From Bacteroidales bacterium UBA4116 (GTDB taxonomy: Bacteria > Bacteroidota > Bacteroidia > Bacteroidales > Tannerellaceae), in assembly GCA_002381645.1 (NCBI GenBank), contig DFXE01000011.1, forward strand, positions 186,001 to 250,000: DNA of 64,000 nucleotides, in the 5' to 3' direction. A program made the translations under genes and the position numbers. Of the stretch, positions 63,905 through 64,000 are shown one piece after another. Position 1 is the stretch's first letter, and every line of letters starts with the position of its first letter. The notes beneath the pieces were generated by a model, which saw nothing but the letters and a program-made list of their open reading frames with translations, searched no databases and had not been told where the DNA came from.

Positions 63905-64000
63905 ATGGAAAGAAGATTGACTTATCTTTTAATGTGCTTAGTCTTAAGCATTGGACTGGTAACAGCTCAGACAACCCGGATAACCGGTACGGTTATTTCT
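63905..64000 (+). CDS. SusC-type transporter, N-terminal fragment (cassette 5)
   Basis: The first 32 codons before the window ends. It begins MERRLTYLLMCLVLSIGLVT (signal peptide), then AQTTRITGTVIS, nearly the same as the SusC genes at 51187 and 58112. The rest of the gene lies outside. A SusD partner is expected downstream but cannot be seen. Confidence 0.9.
   Translation, partial: MERRLTYLLMCLVLSIGLVTAQTTRITGTVIS

Overview
The window is chromosomal DNA from a member of the Bacteroidota, most likely order Bacteroidales. The evidence is five SusC-type transporters (one cut by the right edge) and four SusD-type lipoproteins, a GldB homologue, a type 9 secretion sorting domain, bactofilin, NfeD, the pyrG-yidC pair, and many promoters of the phylum's unusual form (TTTG near -33, TAnnTTTG near -7) with almost no Shine-Dalgarno sequences. 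The DNA is AT-rich. I cannot name a genus. I see no transposase, integrase, phage gene or CRISPR array.

Region 1-29.7 kb is mostly housekeeping. In order it holds: the start of an aspartokinase gene with a possible leader peptide; an EamA exporter; an ECF sigma factor; rpsF-rpsR-rplI; a cell-wall amidase with a SPOR domain, then an MCE (MlaD-like) protein; dnaA; a cobalamin-dependent ribonucleotide reductase with a 19-base direct repeat in front; an amylomaltase with two starch-binding domains; divergent bactofilin and folB; a HAD phosphatase, alpha/beta hydrolase and Wzi-like outer-membrane protein; plsC; a 56-residue membrane protein; a three-gene glycogen/alpha-glucan operon (GH133, glycosyltransferase, GH57); holB-Dabb-gldB; a GNAT enzyme; pyrG-yidC.

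Region 29.9-43 kb starts with a SusC/SusD/surface-lipoprotein operon. The lipoprotein has an internal duplication. Next come a conserved but uncharacterised pair (a DUF6057-like membrane protein and a lipoprotein with one CxxCH haem-type motif and a PD40 propeller), kdsB, an AlbA_2 regulator and NfeD. The nfeD upstream region carries a cluster of GTTGTA half-sites.

Region 43-64 kb holds a second ECF sigma factor closely related to the first, a second SusC/SusD pair, tRNA-Gly(CCC), argB and a DUF1080 protein. It ends in a series of related SusC/SusD cassettes starting at 51187, 58112 and 63905. These three share nearly the same signal-peptide coding sequence and untranslated leader, so they look like copies of one ancestral cassette. 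Between two of them is a very AT-rich gene for a T9SS-secreted protein. None of the SusC/SusD loci carries a glycoside hydrolase, polysaccharide lyase or sulfatase, so their substrates cannot be read from context.

The best candidates for undescribed biology are the DUF6057/CxxCH-PD40 pair, the SusC cassette series with its shared leader, the GTTGTA operator cluster, and the direct repeat at the nrdJ promoter. All functional statements come from reading motifs by eye; no database search was run.
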